A DNA stretch of 64,000 nt from Bacteriovoracaceae bacterium UBA6200 (lineage in GTDB: Bacteria > Bdellovibrionota > Bacteriovoracia > Bacteriovoracales > Bacteriovoracaceae): the NCBI GenBank assembly GCA_002422605.1, contig DISW01000001.1, positions 315,114 through 379,113 of the forward strand, given 5' to 3'. This document shows positions 8,291 through 18,900 of the stretch, piece after piece. The position numbers and the translations under genes were made by a program. Within the stretch, counting starts at the first letter, position 1. Every line of letters starts with the position of its first letter. The notes under the pieces are model-generated. The model saw only the letters and a program-made list of their open reading frames with translations, did no database searches and was not told where the DNA came from.

Positions 8291-9346
8291 TTAAGGGTAT
8301 TTAGAATAGTCTGTATACCCTTCTGGACCACTCGTGTAACACTTTTCAAAATCAACTGCATTGAGTGGAAGTCCCTCTTTTAGTCTTCGCGGAAGATCTG
8401 GATTTGAAATAAAGTCTCTACCAAACGAAACAGCATCGGCCCGATGGTCTTCAATTGCTTTCTCTGCACTTTCTTTGCTGAATTTTTCATTAACTATGTA
8501 AATACCGTTAAAGATCTTTTTTAGTTCAGCACCTAAACTATCAGCTCCCAGATATTCACGAACAAAAATAAAAGAAACATTTCTTTTACTTAATTCCTGA
8601 GCGACATACTTGAAAAGCGCCAGCGGATTTGAATCCTTGATGTCGTGACTGTCACCTCGAGGAGCAAGATGCACACCCACTCGGTCCGCGCCCCAAACAG
8701 AAATTAAAGCATCAGTTACTTCTAAAAGAAAACGAGAACGATTCTCAATGGAGCCGCCATACTGATCAGTTCGCTTATTTGTGCCATCCTGAAGGAATTG
8801 GTCTACCAGATATCCATTAGCACCATGAAGCTCAACTCCATCAAATCCGGCCTTCTTAGCGTTCTCGGCCCCTATTCTAAAGGCCTCTACTATTCCCGGA
8901 ATCTCATGGGTCTCAAGCGCTCTTGGAGTCACATAAGGTTTCTGAGGGCGAACTAAACTCACATGTCCTGAAGGAGCAATTGCCGAAGGGGCCACGGGCA
9001 ACTCTCCATTTAAAAAGATGGGATCTGAAATTCTTCCCACATGCCACAATTGCATGACAATCAGTCCACCCTTATCGTGAACAGCTTGGGTAATTTTCTT
9101 CCATCCTTCAACCTGCTCCTCTGACCAGATGCCTGGAGTATTAGCGTAGCCCACTCCCATAGGAGTCACAGCAGTCGCCTCGGAGAGAATCAATCCAGCA
9201 CTGGCCCTTTGACCGTAATATCGGGCCATAAGATCATTGGGAACACGTCCCGGATTATCGGCACGTGACCTGGTAAGAGGCGCCATGATGATACGGTTTT
9301 TAAGAGTAAGAGATCCAATTTTTAACTCAGAGAAGAGAAATGACAT
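8291..9346 (-). CDS. nemA: Old Yellow Enzyme-family NADH:flavin oxidoreductase
   Basis: The 351-residue TIM-barrel protein matches the NemA/OYE group. It starts with NRIIMAPLTRSRA, carries MQLWHVGR, the HGANGYLVDQFL active-site/FMN strand and DQYGGSIENRSRF, and ends with the FMN phosphate-binding region (VSFGRDFISNPDLPRRL). These enzymes bind FMN and reduce enones, nitroesters, maleimides and similar electrophiles with NAD(P)H in the cytoplasm. No cofactor-binding motif is missing. It lies 16 nt after rbgA and may share its transcript. The physiological substrate is unknown; detoxification is the usual inference. Confidence 0.88.
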   Translation of the reverse strand: MSFLFSELKIGSLTLKNRIIMAPLTRSRADNPGRVPNDLMARYYGQRASAGLILSEATAVTPMGVGYANTPGIWSEEQVEGWKKITQAVHDKGGLIVMQLWHVGRISDPIFLNGELPVAPSAIAPSGHVSLVRPQKPYVTPRALETHEIPGIVEAFRIGAENAKKAGFDGVELHGANGYLVDQFLQDGTNKRTDQYGGSIENRSRFLLEVTDALISVWGADRVGVHLAPRGDSHDIKDSNPLALFKYVAQELSKRNVSFIFVREYLGADSLGAELKKIFNGIYIVNEKFSKESAEKAIEDHRADAVSFGRDFISNPDLPRRLKEGLPLNAVDFEKCYTSGPEGYTDYSKYP

Positions 9347-9362
9347 TGTTTACTCGCTTTGA

Positions 9363-10253
9363 TTAAACTTTCGGAGGAACACCAAAACAAACTTTTCCTA
9401 AATCACCTTTACGAAACTCCGCCAGGACCAGTTTATAAACCCGATCTAAATCAGGCACCCCACCTTGGCGAAGACATCCACGAATTTTAGCAATCTGTGC
9501 CAGCACTTCATCAACGCTTTGATCAAATGAAGTTAATTTGAAGCGCTCTAAAAATTCCTGGGCCTTATGTTTTAAGAGATGCTTAATCACATATGTTGCG
9601 ACTGTTTCCTCACCTGCAATATCATCTGGAATGGCATGAATAGCACTAAGCCAAAGTCCATGCTCTTCCCTATCCACTTGCGGAGGCATAACCCCCGGGG
9701 TGTCTAACAGTTCAATATTATTATCAACGGTGATCCACTGTTGAATCTGTGTTTGACCGGGCTTGTCAGCAACTTTGGTGGCGCTTTTATTGGCAAGCTG
9801 ATTTATGATAGTAGATTTTCCGGTATTCGGAAGACCAATGATCATGAGTCGAAGCTTACCCTTAGATTCAACCAGTTCAGGATTACAGGCGCGACGATTT
9901 TTTTCAACGATATCCCGCGATTGAGAAACAGCTTTTTTGAGGGCGTTTTTATCAAAGCAGTTCACGAAGAAAAAAGGCTCACCTTGTTTATCAAACCAGT
10001 CCGTCCATTCAGAAACCATCTTGGGATCAGCAAGGTTGACCTTATTCAAAATGATTAATCTTGGTTTTTGTCCTAGACCTTCATACATGTGCTGATTACT
10101 TGAAACCAAGGGTGCTCGAGCGTCACGAATCTCTAAAACAATATCAACCGTATTGAGTTTCTTTTTGATTTCACGCAAGGCCTTGGCCATATGGCCCGGG
10201 TACCAGTTAAAAAGGGCCTTTGAAGGCCCGCTTTGATCATTTTCTCTTCTCAT
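9363..10253 (-). CDS. rbgA: Ribosome biogenesis GTPase YlqF/RbgA
   Basis: The 296-residue protein carries the circularly permuted GTPase order of this family. NWYPGHMAKA is at the N-terminus, then G4 (NKVNLAD), then the P-loop GLPNTGKST and the G3 motif DTPGV. RbgA acts late in 50S subunit maturation. The C-terminal helical domain that contacts rRNA is present, and length is normal. It is divergent from the Hsp70-like gene at 10354 and is followed by the Old Yellow Enzyme gene. Confidence 0.93.
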   Translation of the reverse strand: MRRENDQSGPSKALFNWYPGHMAKALREIKKKLNTVDIVLEIRDARAPLVSSNQHMYEGLGQKPRLIILNKVNLADPKMVSEWTDWFDKQGEPFFFVNCFDKNALKKAVSQSRDIVEKNRRACNPELVESKGKLRLMIIGLPNTGKSTIINQLANKSATKVADKPGQTQIQQWITVDNNIELLDTPGVMPPQVDREEHGLWLSAIHAIPDDIAGEETVATYVIKHLLKHKAQEFLERFKLTSFDQSVDEVLAQIAKIRGCLRQGGVPDLDRVYKLVLAEFRKGDLGKVCFGVPPKV

Positions 10254-10353
10254 GCCCTCAATGTAGCATATTTACTTACCAATAGACGATAAAAACACTT
10301 TGACCATGCTAAAAAGTTATTTGCATGTGAGCAATTCTTCGTACACTACTTCT

Positions 10354-11619
10354 ATGGCCTATTATGCAATTGATTTTGGTACATCAAATTCCTTACTCGC
10401 CCATGTTTCGGATGCCGGAAAAATCACTCAAGTTCCGCTTGATCCGGAATCAGGATCGGTTTTACGTTCCCTTCTTTATACCCCGGAAAAGAATAAGTGG
10501 TATTTTGGCAGTGAGGCCATAGCTAACTATGTGACCGAAGAAGGTGCAGGGAGATTTTTTCGCTCTATCAAAAAGTTTCTTCCTGAACCAGGCTACACCG
10601 GAACCTCTGTTCATAACCGCAACGTTAATGTCTCTGAACTCATCTCTGTTTTTCTAAAAGAGATGAAAATGCGTTCTGATCTTTTTATTGGGAAGAAGGT
10701 CAATAAGGTTGTAATGGGAAGGCCCGCACTATACTCCTTAAATAAAGATGACGACCAATTGGCACAAGATCGAATGGAGAAGGCCTGTAGACTCGCTGGA
10801 TTTGAAGAAGTTGTCTTTTGTCCTGAGCCCATCGCTGCAGGACTTGATTATCAAAGTGGCGAAAGAAAAGAAAAAGTTGTTTTGGTTTGTGATTTTGGAG
10901 GAGGGACCTCGGATTTCACTTTGATGAAGTTCAACAACCGCCCTTATTCTCAGGAGGATATTTTGGGGTTATCCGGTTTATTCACTGCCGGAGATGCATT
11001 AGACGGGATTATGATGAAAGATTTTATCTCTCCTCATTTTGGATCTCAATTTGAGTATCAGATTCCCGGTGGAAACAATATTCTCCAGTTTCCCAGAAAT
11101 CTTCTCAAAAAAATATGCTCCCCTGCTCATATCACCCATTTAAGAGAAAAAGATACTTGGGAATTTCTTCAGCATATCAAAAAATTTGGTCTCACACCGG
11201 ACGATCAAATACATATGCAGAATCTTTTTACTTTGGTGGAGTGTCAACTCGGGTTCCCTCTTTTTCATGAGATTGAAAGAGTAAAAATAAGCCTGGGTAA
11301 AAATGAAACTTCAACTTTTTCATACCAGTTTCTGGATCTCTCAGTGATCCAGGACGTAATGTCTGTGGACTACAATAAAAGTGTGGTGCCTGCAATGAAC
11401 GAAATTATGGAATCCATGATGAAGGTATTTGAGCAGTCCGGGCTTAAACCAAATGATGTAGATCAAGTCTGTCTCACTGGCGGAACTTCGCAGTTCCCGC
11501 TAATCCGGAAACACCTTAAAGATCTATTTGGAGAACATAAAATTCTTGAACACAATCTCTACCAATCAGTTGTAAATGGCCTTGCTCATTTTGCCCTCAA
11601 ACTTCATGCCGTAAAGTAA
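10354..11619 (+). CDS. Hsp70-like protein of the YegD type
   Basis: The protein has 421 residues from the ATG at 10354. It carries the actin/Hsp70 ATPase motifs: phosphate-1 IDFGTSNSLL at the start, phosphate-2 VLVCDFGGGTSDF, and the adenosine motif VCLTGGTSQFPLI. It ends there and lacks a DnaK substrate-binding domain, like E. coli YegD. An in-frame ATG at 10300 would add 18 residues with no family resemblance; neither start has a strong Shine-Dalgarno, so the start is uncertain. Function beyond nucleotide-dependent chaperone-like binding is not known. The last 23 nt overlap the convergent BON-domain gene. Confidence 0.85.
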   Translation: MAYYAIDFGTSNSLLAHVSDAGKITQVPLDPESGSVLRSLLYTPEKNKWYFGSEAIANYVTEEGAGRFFRSIKKFLPEPGYTGTSVHNRNVNVSELISVFLKEMKMRSDLFIGKKVNKVVMGRPALYSLNKDDDQLAQDRMEKACRLAGFEEVVFCPEPIAAGLDYQSGERKEKVVLVCDFGGGTSDFTLMKFNNRPYSQEDILGLSGLFTAGDALDGIMMKDFISPHFGSQFEYQIPGGNNILQFPRNLLKKICSPAHITHLREKDTWEFLQHIKKFGLTPDDQIHMQNLFTLVECQLGFPLFHEIERVKISLGKNETSTFSYQFLDLSVIQDVMSVDYNKSVVPAMNEIMESMMKVFEQSGLKPNDVDQVCLTGGTSQFPLIRKHLKDLFGEHKILEHNLYQSVVNGLAHFALKLHAVK

Positions 11620-11974
11620 CATCATCCTTAAAATCTTTAACACCGAACTGATTGTTTACAACTTTCTCTGCTTCCCGTTTCATCATCCTGTCATTCACTT
11701 CACCTCGAAGGTAAACAACCCCTTCTCTTACTTCAACTTCAAGCCCTGAAGCATCTAAGTGAATATTACGTGCAAGAGCTTCACAGACATTGTCCCGGAT
11801 TTTTTCATCGGAGATTTGCCACCCCTTGGGTCCAACACCATAGTAACTTGGAGTTTGGTGGCCGAAGCCGCGATCCCATTCAGTATTCTCCATACTTACT
11901 CCTCCGCCTACATTGTAATCACGATCTAAAAAAATATTATCATCCTTATCCGAAGATCCCGCATATCGATTCAT
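11597..11974 (-). CDS. BON-domain protein
   Basis: The 125-residue protein has a Gly/Asp/Tyr-rich, probably disordered N-terminal half and a single BON domain from about residue 55 (DEKIRDNVCEAL, VEVREGVVYLRGEV, VVNNQFGVKDFKDDV). BON domains bind membranes or polysaccharide and often occur in osmotic-stress proteins. No signal peptide is visible, which is unusual for the OsmY type and suggests a cytoplasmic place. AGGAGG precedes the ATG. The stop lies inside the 3' end of the Hsp70-like gene on the other strand. Confidence 0.8.
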   Translation of the reverse strand: MNRYAGSSDKDDNIFLDRDYNVGGGVSMENTEWDRGFGHQTPSYYGVGPKGWQISDEKIRDNVCEALARNIHLDASGLEVEVREGVVYLRGEVNDRMMKREAEKVVNNQFGVKDFKDDVTLRHEV

Positions 11975-12050
11975 ATGGCCTCCTGGTTCCTATCTATTTA
12001 AGACATAAATGTTGCAAGAACCAAGGAGCAAAGCGTACACTTAAAGTTTT

Positions 12051-12878
12051 ATGAAGGTTGATGTAATACTTCCGACTTATAATCGGGCCCATTTACTTGA
12101 GCGATCAATTCAGTCTGTTCTTAAGCAGACTTATCTGAATTATAATCTCTATATTATTGATGACGGATCAACAGATGGCACATCCGAATTTCTGAAAAGC
12201 TATGAGTCCATCCCCAATGTTTTCGTTCTAAAACAGGATAATCGAGGAGTGAGCGCTGCTCGAAATTTGGGAATAAAATCATCTCACTCCCCTTGGCTTG
12301 CTTTTATCGATTCTGATGATGAATGGCTTCCGAAAAAACTAGAAGTACAAATAGATTTGATTAAAAAGAATCCTCATTTGCGTTTTTTTCATTCTAATGA
12401 AATGTGGATACGTAATGGTAAACGAGTTAATCCTCCAAGAAAGTTTGAAAAGAGTAATCACGAAATTTTTAGAAGATCACTGGAAACATGTCTTATCTCT
12501 CCTTCGACCGTGATAATGACAAGAGAATTATCCGAAAAGAATGGTCACTTTGATGAAGAATTTATTATCTGCGAGGATTATGACCTTTGGTTAAAAATTC
12601 TAGCGACGGAAGAAGTCGGACATTGTGAAGAATTTCTGATTAAAAAGTATGGAGGGCATGAAGACCAACTTTCAACCCGCTTTACAGCGATGGATTACTG
12701 GCGGCTCCGTTCTTTGGCCAAGCTTGCTCACAATGATCTATCGCCTGAGAAGCTGGTGCTGGTTCTGAACGAAATCAATAAAAAAGCGCCTATTCTTCTT
12801 CAAGGCTACCAAAAACATCAAAAAACTGACGAATACGAAACACTACTTAAGATCCTAAACGGATTACTTCTGGAATAA
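12051..12878 (+). CDS. Family 2 glycosyltransferase
   Basis: A 275-residue GT-A-fold transferase: VDVILPTYNRAHLLERSI opens the nucleotide-binding domain, IIDDGSTDGT follows, the metal-binding D-x-D region is FIDSDDEW, and the probable base lies in ICEDYDLWLKI. These enzymes transfer a sugar from an NDP-sugar to a surface glycan, lipid or protein. No TM helix is present, so it is soluble or peripheral. It has no glycan-cluster neighbours, which leaves the acceptor open; the surface protein encoded next is a possible but unproven target. Confidence 0.85.
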   Translation: MKVDVILPTYNRAHLLERSIQSVLKQTYLNYNLYIIDDGSTDGTSEFLKSYESIPNVFVLKQDNRGVSAARNLGIKSSHSPWLAFIDSDDEWLPKKLEVQIDLIKKNPHLRFFHSNEMWIRNGKRVNPPRKFEKSNHEIFRRSLETCLISPSTVIMTRELSEKNGHFDEEFIICEDYDLWLKILATEEVGHCEEFLIKKYGGHEDQLSTRFTAMDYWRLRSLAKLAHNDLSPEKLVLVLNEINKKAPILLQGYQKHQKTDEYETLLKILNGLLLE

Positions 12879-12950
12879 AAATGCCAATCAAATGTGGCAA
12901 TCTTTAACTTCCGTCTCTAAATAATTGAAACTCACCTAATAGATTTGGCC

Positions 12951-12966
12951 TACTTATCGATAAGTA
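12951..12966. promoter_or_regulatory. 16-bp perfect palindrome upstream of the giant surface-protein gene
   Basis: TACTTATCGATAAGTA lies 32 nt before the start of the 2228-codon gene in a 119-nt intergenic gap. Symmetry and position fit a regulator site, but no regulator family is suggested by the sequence. Confidence 0.3.
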
Positions 12967-12997
12967 TGTGCAGGAGTTTAATATTTGAAATAGAGCT

Positions 12998-15900
12998 ATG
13001 AAAGACGAAATGGGAAAATACTTAAAACCAGGACTTGCAGTAGTCGCCTTAGGGCTTCTTGCACTTTTTGGTTCCAGATTTTCTTCTACCCCAATCATTC
13101 AAGAAGAACCTGTCACTGAATCAGGGCCATCTTATTCTCATCAACTTAAAGTGGGTAAAAAAGTAGTTAGAACTTACCGAAGTCCTGCAGCGGTCGTCAG
13201 AAGACCAGGAATCTCTGGTGCATATTCTTCACCTTCAAAAACATATATTCAGGAAAAAAATTTATCTCCAGAAATAGAAGAAAGATCTACAAACGGTACG
13301 GTAATTTCCTCTAGCGGAAATACTTCTGGTTACTCTCGCAATGAATCTGACAATAATCCCAGACAAAGATACAATCCATATTCTTCGGGTAACCAAAGTT
13401 CGACATCATCTAGTTCTACAGGAAATGGCACAGCTTCATCTGTGATCCCGGGAGGAAGCTTAATCCCGCCAGGTACAACAACTGATACAGGAACATCATC
13501 AGGAACAAATTCCAATCCTGAAACCCAGGATAAAACACCTCCAACTGAACCAGAACCAGAAAAAATCCCGTCACTCTACGGAAAGGTAAAACCGCTTACC
13601 GGACTTATTAGCAGTAATACTTTTAATCCTTTTATTTCATCAGCCTATGCTGCTAATAATTGTGTAAACCCTCGCATCCTATTATTTGACCTGAAAGACA
13701 TGTCCATCCTCTTAGATAATCCCATCTCTGACGAAATCATAAAGGGTGAAGCAAACTTTACTTTTGATCCTCTTGAACTTGAGATGGAAATTAAAACTCC
13801 GACACGATATCTTCTTCATACCTCTGGATGTGAGAAGAATTTCCAAAGGATTGTGACTTCATTTTATTCTCCTCAGGATCTCGATTTTATTACAACCTTC
13901 ATTTCAAAAATAATAAACACTGAGAATGGCCTTTCAGAAGGAACTGCTCCTGGAAACCTCGATGACCTTTATGCAATCATTAATAAAGAAGCAGGAGATA
14001 ACGAAGACTTAAATACGATCTATGGTGCTGTTAAAGATATAGGCAAAGTTAACAATTTGTTCGGTAATGCTTTTCCAGATAGTACAATAACTGATTTAAA
14101 AAATTCTGCGCCAGAACTCAATCAAGTAAAATATCATACTAAAGTAGCTGAAAAGAATTCTTATCAGTTTGAAGTTCAGGCATCACATTGGGATCCAAGC
14201 TATCAAATTGCCTATCAGTGGAAAGTTGGAAATGACATTGTTTCAACATCCTCTTCTTGGGACTATGTTCCAGATGCTAATAGTCCGCTGAATCAAAAAG
14301 TCACCCTGACAACAGGGAAGGCCCTCTCAAATGGAAATATTGATAAATCTATCCCTCATCATGAAATTGATTGGGACATTGATATTGAAGACAGTTATCC
14401 AGCTCAGGCCCCTCTGGCAAGCTTTGGTCCTTTGTTTGTTAATCCCACCTCTATACGTGACATTCCCTTGGAGATTGAAGGCGGATTAAATTGCGAAACA
14501 TTCTCAAGTTACGCCATTACTGAAAATGATCAAACATTAAATACTGCAAGTTTTAATAGAAAATGCGTTCAGAATGGATCTCATTCCTTAAAATATTCTC
14601 TAGAGACAGCTGGAGATGGTCCACACGTTATAAAGCTATGGTCTAAAGATATTGAAGGTCGCGTTTCAGAAACTCCACGGGAACTCATATTTGTTGTTGA
14701 TACAACTCCCCCCGAAATTAAGTTTGTCAATGTCCCGTCAAACTACTCGGCAGACTTATCCTATGTTTTGGAATGGACCTTAAAAGAACAACACTCCAGT
14801 TCGAATCAAAACTTCGTCGTAGACTTTTTTAATGGGTCTTCCTGGGTGCAAATGGGAACACTTTCTCTAACCCCTGGACCCCATGATGAAACTCACTTCA
14901 GTTATCCTTTCTCTTTGCCTAATATGAATATAATAAAAGCGAAATTTCGTGTCAGTTATGCGGATACTCTTGGATTAGGCATTATTGCTGAAACATCGGA
15001 CTTCAATGTTTATAGACCAAATATTAATTCAGATCCAGTAACGATTAATATGGGACAGATCAAAAATAAAAGTTCACAAACAGTGAATTTCAATTTCATC
15101 AATACAGGTTTAACTCCGTCAAAAAGTTGTTCACCAATAACTCTTAGTGGCCCTGAAGTATCAGAATTCATCATCATGAATGATGGCTGCTCAAATTCAG
15201 TAATTCCGGCCCAAGGTACATGTCCAATGACTGTCATGGCCTCATCCCTTGAAAAAGGAACAAGAAGGGCCTTTGCGACCATTACTTGCGGGAATGACAC
15301 TTATACTGCCCCACTCATTATTGAATCGACTAATAATGCCCCTTTAACGGCAGACAAGAACCATACTACTTTAGAAGATTCTCCTCTCTATATTAATCTT
15401 GGAAGCATTGTTGATATTGACGAGGATGGCCTCATTTTTAGTTTTCCGATAGATGCTTCTCACGGACAAATATCAAATTGTTATATAAGCGGCGGTGAAT
15501 ATCTTTGCCAATATTCTCCTGATTTAAATTTTAATGGCAGTGATTCCTTCTCTTACAGAACATTCGATGGATTAAATTATTCCAATACCAGCACGGTATC
15601 GCTTACCATCATCCCGGTAAATGATGCTCCAGAATTAACAGGAACTTTATCTCTTTCAACAAACGAAGACATCCCGTTAGATTTTGATTTAGTTCCAGGA
15701 ACCGATGTAGATTTAGATACACTATCCTACGATATTATAACGCCGCCACTTAAAGGGACACTCTCTTGTCCAATGCCTACCACTCTCAATTGCACCTATA
15801 CTCCTGATCAGGATTATAATGGTTCAGATTCATTTACCTATAGAGTGTTAGATGGAACTTTATCTTCTTCAGGAACGATTACCGCTAGTATTGCAGTAAT

Positions 15901-18900
15901 TCCTGTTAACGACGCTCCTATTGTTGCCATCGATCAGAATTTTTCAACCAGAGATAATGTTGATTTTAATTTTACCATTTCCCAAGGTGATGACATTGAT
16001 AGCCTTGTATCATCCTTAAAATACAAACTCGTCACTCCTCCAACAGTAGGGACACTCAGCAATTGTATCGATGCTTCAACCTACACTACAGATAGAACTT
16101 GTACTTATAAAGCTCCCGTCCATTACCAAGGTCCAGTGACTTTTACTTATCTTGTCCATGATGATGAGTTTGATTCAAATTCTGTTGCAACCATTACAAT
16201 TGATGTTGAAGATATGACTCCGACTGTTCCGGTATTAGCTCCGGCAAACTTTACTCCAACAGTTTCAACCACAGCATCGTTATTGACGCTAACTGCGGCA
16301 AATTGTGATGACGTAGACTATGTAAAAATTCAAGAGGATTCAACCATCCCCCTTGCGACTGATAGTGGATGGCAAGCTTGTTCTACACTTGCCGGGGCAT
16401 TGACCTTCGATCCAACTCTGACGAATACTCAAGGATTTAGAACACTTCGGATTTATGGTCGAGATCAAAATGAAAATATCTCAAATGCCCAACTCATGAA
16501 CTTTATCTATGATACTACGGCCCCACAGATAACAATTGAACAGGTTCCAACATTGCCAAATGGTATTGTCTATCCAATCAAATGGCGCCTAACAGAAGCC
16601 TCCGTATCTGCTTCTTCAGTATTTAAAATTCATTATTCTCTTGATAATGGCGCAACCTGGGCGGCCGCTCCTGATCATCCTGTATCCCAGGCTGGTCCAC
16701 ATGCCGCAACTCTGTTTACTTATAACTGGTCCGTACCTGCTGGTACCCATCCACAAAGTTTAATAAAAGTGACTCTAACTGATAACAACGGCATGACAGG
16801 AACTTCAACATCCAATCAATTTAGAATTCTAATTGATTTAGAAGAACCAAATCTTCTAGATGGCGGTATGAAAATTAATGGCTCAACATTACCGGCGCCT
16901 ACGCCACAAAAATATGTCAATGTTAATTTAAGCGCACTCGATGATGACACTAACATTACCCATTTTTGTTTCAAAAATAATTCCACTCAACCGGCCCCTA
17001 GTGATCCTTGTTGGCGTGCTGTTGATGCTCCCATGCCGGGTCTAGCTGCATCTCCAACATTGGACCTCACTAACTTTCCTTATCTATTAGGTTTTGTTCC
17101 TGGCACATTCAACGTTTATGCCTGGGTTCGGGATTTGCGAGGAAATATTTCGATAAACACCAATACTGTTGGAAAAGACCGAGTCAGTATCACTTATTTC
17201 GGAGATACCTCTCCTGTCATTACCAATTTCATGGTGGCAAACACATCGACACCGCCAAATCCAATTACCAGTAATGAAATGGTATTCCATAAAGATGATC
17301 CGGTTTATATCAGATGGACCGCCACCGATGATAAAGTAATTAAGCCAACTATTAGCTTAAGTTATACGACAGACGATATTGAATACGTCGAAATTGTCGG
17401 CGGTTTAAGTAACGGATCAAACTCCGGCTGTGATCTTGACGGCTCAACAGGATGCTACTCTTGGGTCACTCCGGAAATTTTAGATAATCAGTATTTTAGA
17501 GTTCAGCTAATTGTAGAAGATGATGCCGACCAGGCCACCTCAATTTTATCTCTACCGATGAACTCAGAGCGCTTTAAAGTCCTCGCTGGTAATATTGATC
17601 CTGGTGTTGGTTCTCACGCAAAAAGTGCCCTGATTTCTCCTCCTGGATCACCGGCCCTCTACTCTTTAGCGGTCGCTACAGATGGTAAAGTCTTTATCCG
17701 TGATGCAAGCTTCGGTTTGATGTACATCAACCCGCAGACAGGAATTTACGAACAGCTCCTTAAAGTCACCGGCGTTTCTTCAGGGGACAATGGCCCAGTT
17801 CGAGATGCTACCGCCAATCATCTTTATAAAATCACCATGGACTATCAAGACCGGCTTATCATCTGGGACTACGACCGCATCCGTAGAGTCGACACAAAAA
17901 CTGAACCTATGAAAATCGAAACCATTATCGGTGCCTACAATAACGGTGCGCCCGGAACTCAAACAACTGATATCGTAACAGATCCAGCTGACTTAAAAGT
18001 CTTCCCTGGTCCGGGGAGTGCAATGATTCTTCAGCCATTACCGAATGGAGATATTTATTTTCAACCGGGCCCTTACGGATCAGTCAATAATGGAAACACG
18101 CTGAGAGTTTATCGTGGGAGCTTACCTGCTCCAACCATCAATACCATTAGAGTTTCCGGAACAGGTGCTGCTAGAGATTTTGACGGCGCTCCGATGAGCT
18201 TAACCGAAGATACTGTCACAAGTTACGCTCTGGACTTTAACTCAGAGACTTCCGCTTTAAATAAAATTATTGTCCAACTTTATGATACAGAACCTGGCTG
18301 TTCTTTTTATGCCTTTGCCGGAGTTGATTTAGGAAGTTACGCATCAGCAGGCCCTCACCCTCCTGTTCATGCCAGCACTTGTGGTGATGCATATCTAAGA
18401 AATGGTCTCGATGGTAAGATGTACAATATTGGCTACCATGTTGCCTACACGGTCCAAGTTAGTCGATACAACAATTCCTCGAACTCGCATGAAGCTTTCC
18501 TTGGTAATGGTCAAGGATACTGCGTTGATGGGACCCCTGCAGCAACCTGTAGAACCAATATTGTCGATGTATTTGTAACTCAAGAAGGAAAGGTCTTCTT
18601 TATCGATAATGGAGTTGTTCGAGTCATTGACGATGCAAATAATGTTCAAACACTTTACGCCCAGACAAAAACATATGGAGACAATGGCTTAGCTCAAGAT
18701 GCTCGTTTCAATAATACTTATTATATAGATCATGGTGTAGGCGATAACGTCATTGTTTATGATCATAATGAAAAAGTACTTCGTGAAATTCGTCCGAATG
18801 AAACCAGCTCTCAAGTTGTTCTCTTGGCAGGTAATGGTCAAACAGGAAATATTAATTTTTCTGCCTTGGCCAATAGCCAGACGATGAATGGTGCCAATTG

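Noticed and set aside
10300..10353. Upstream ATG for the Hsp70-like gene
   Set aside because: The 18 added residues do not match the YegD family, whose proteins begin directly with the phosphate-1 motif.
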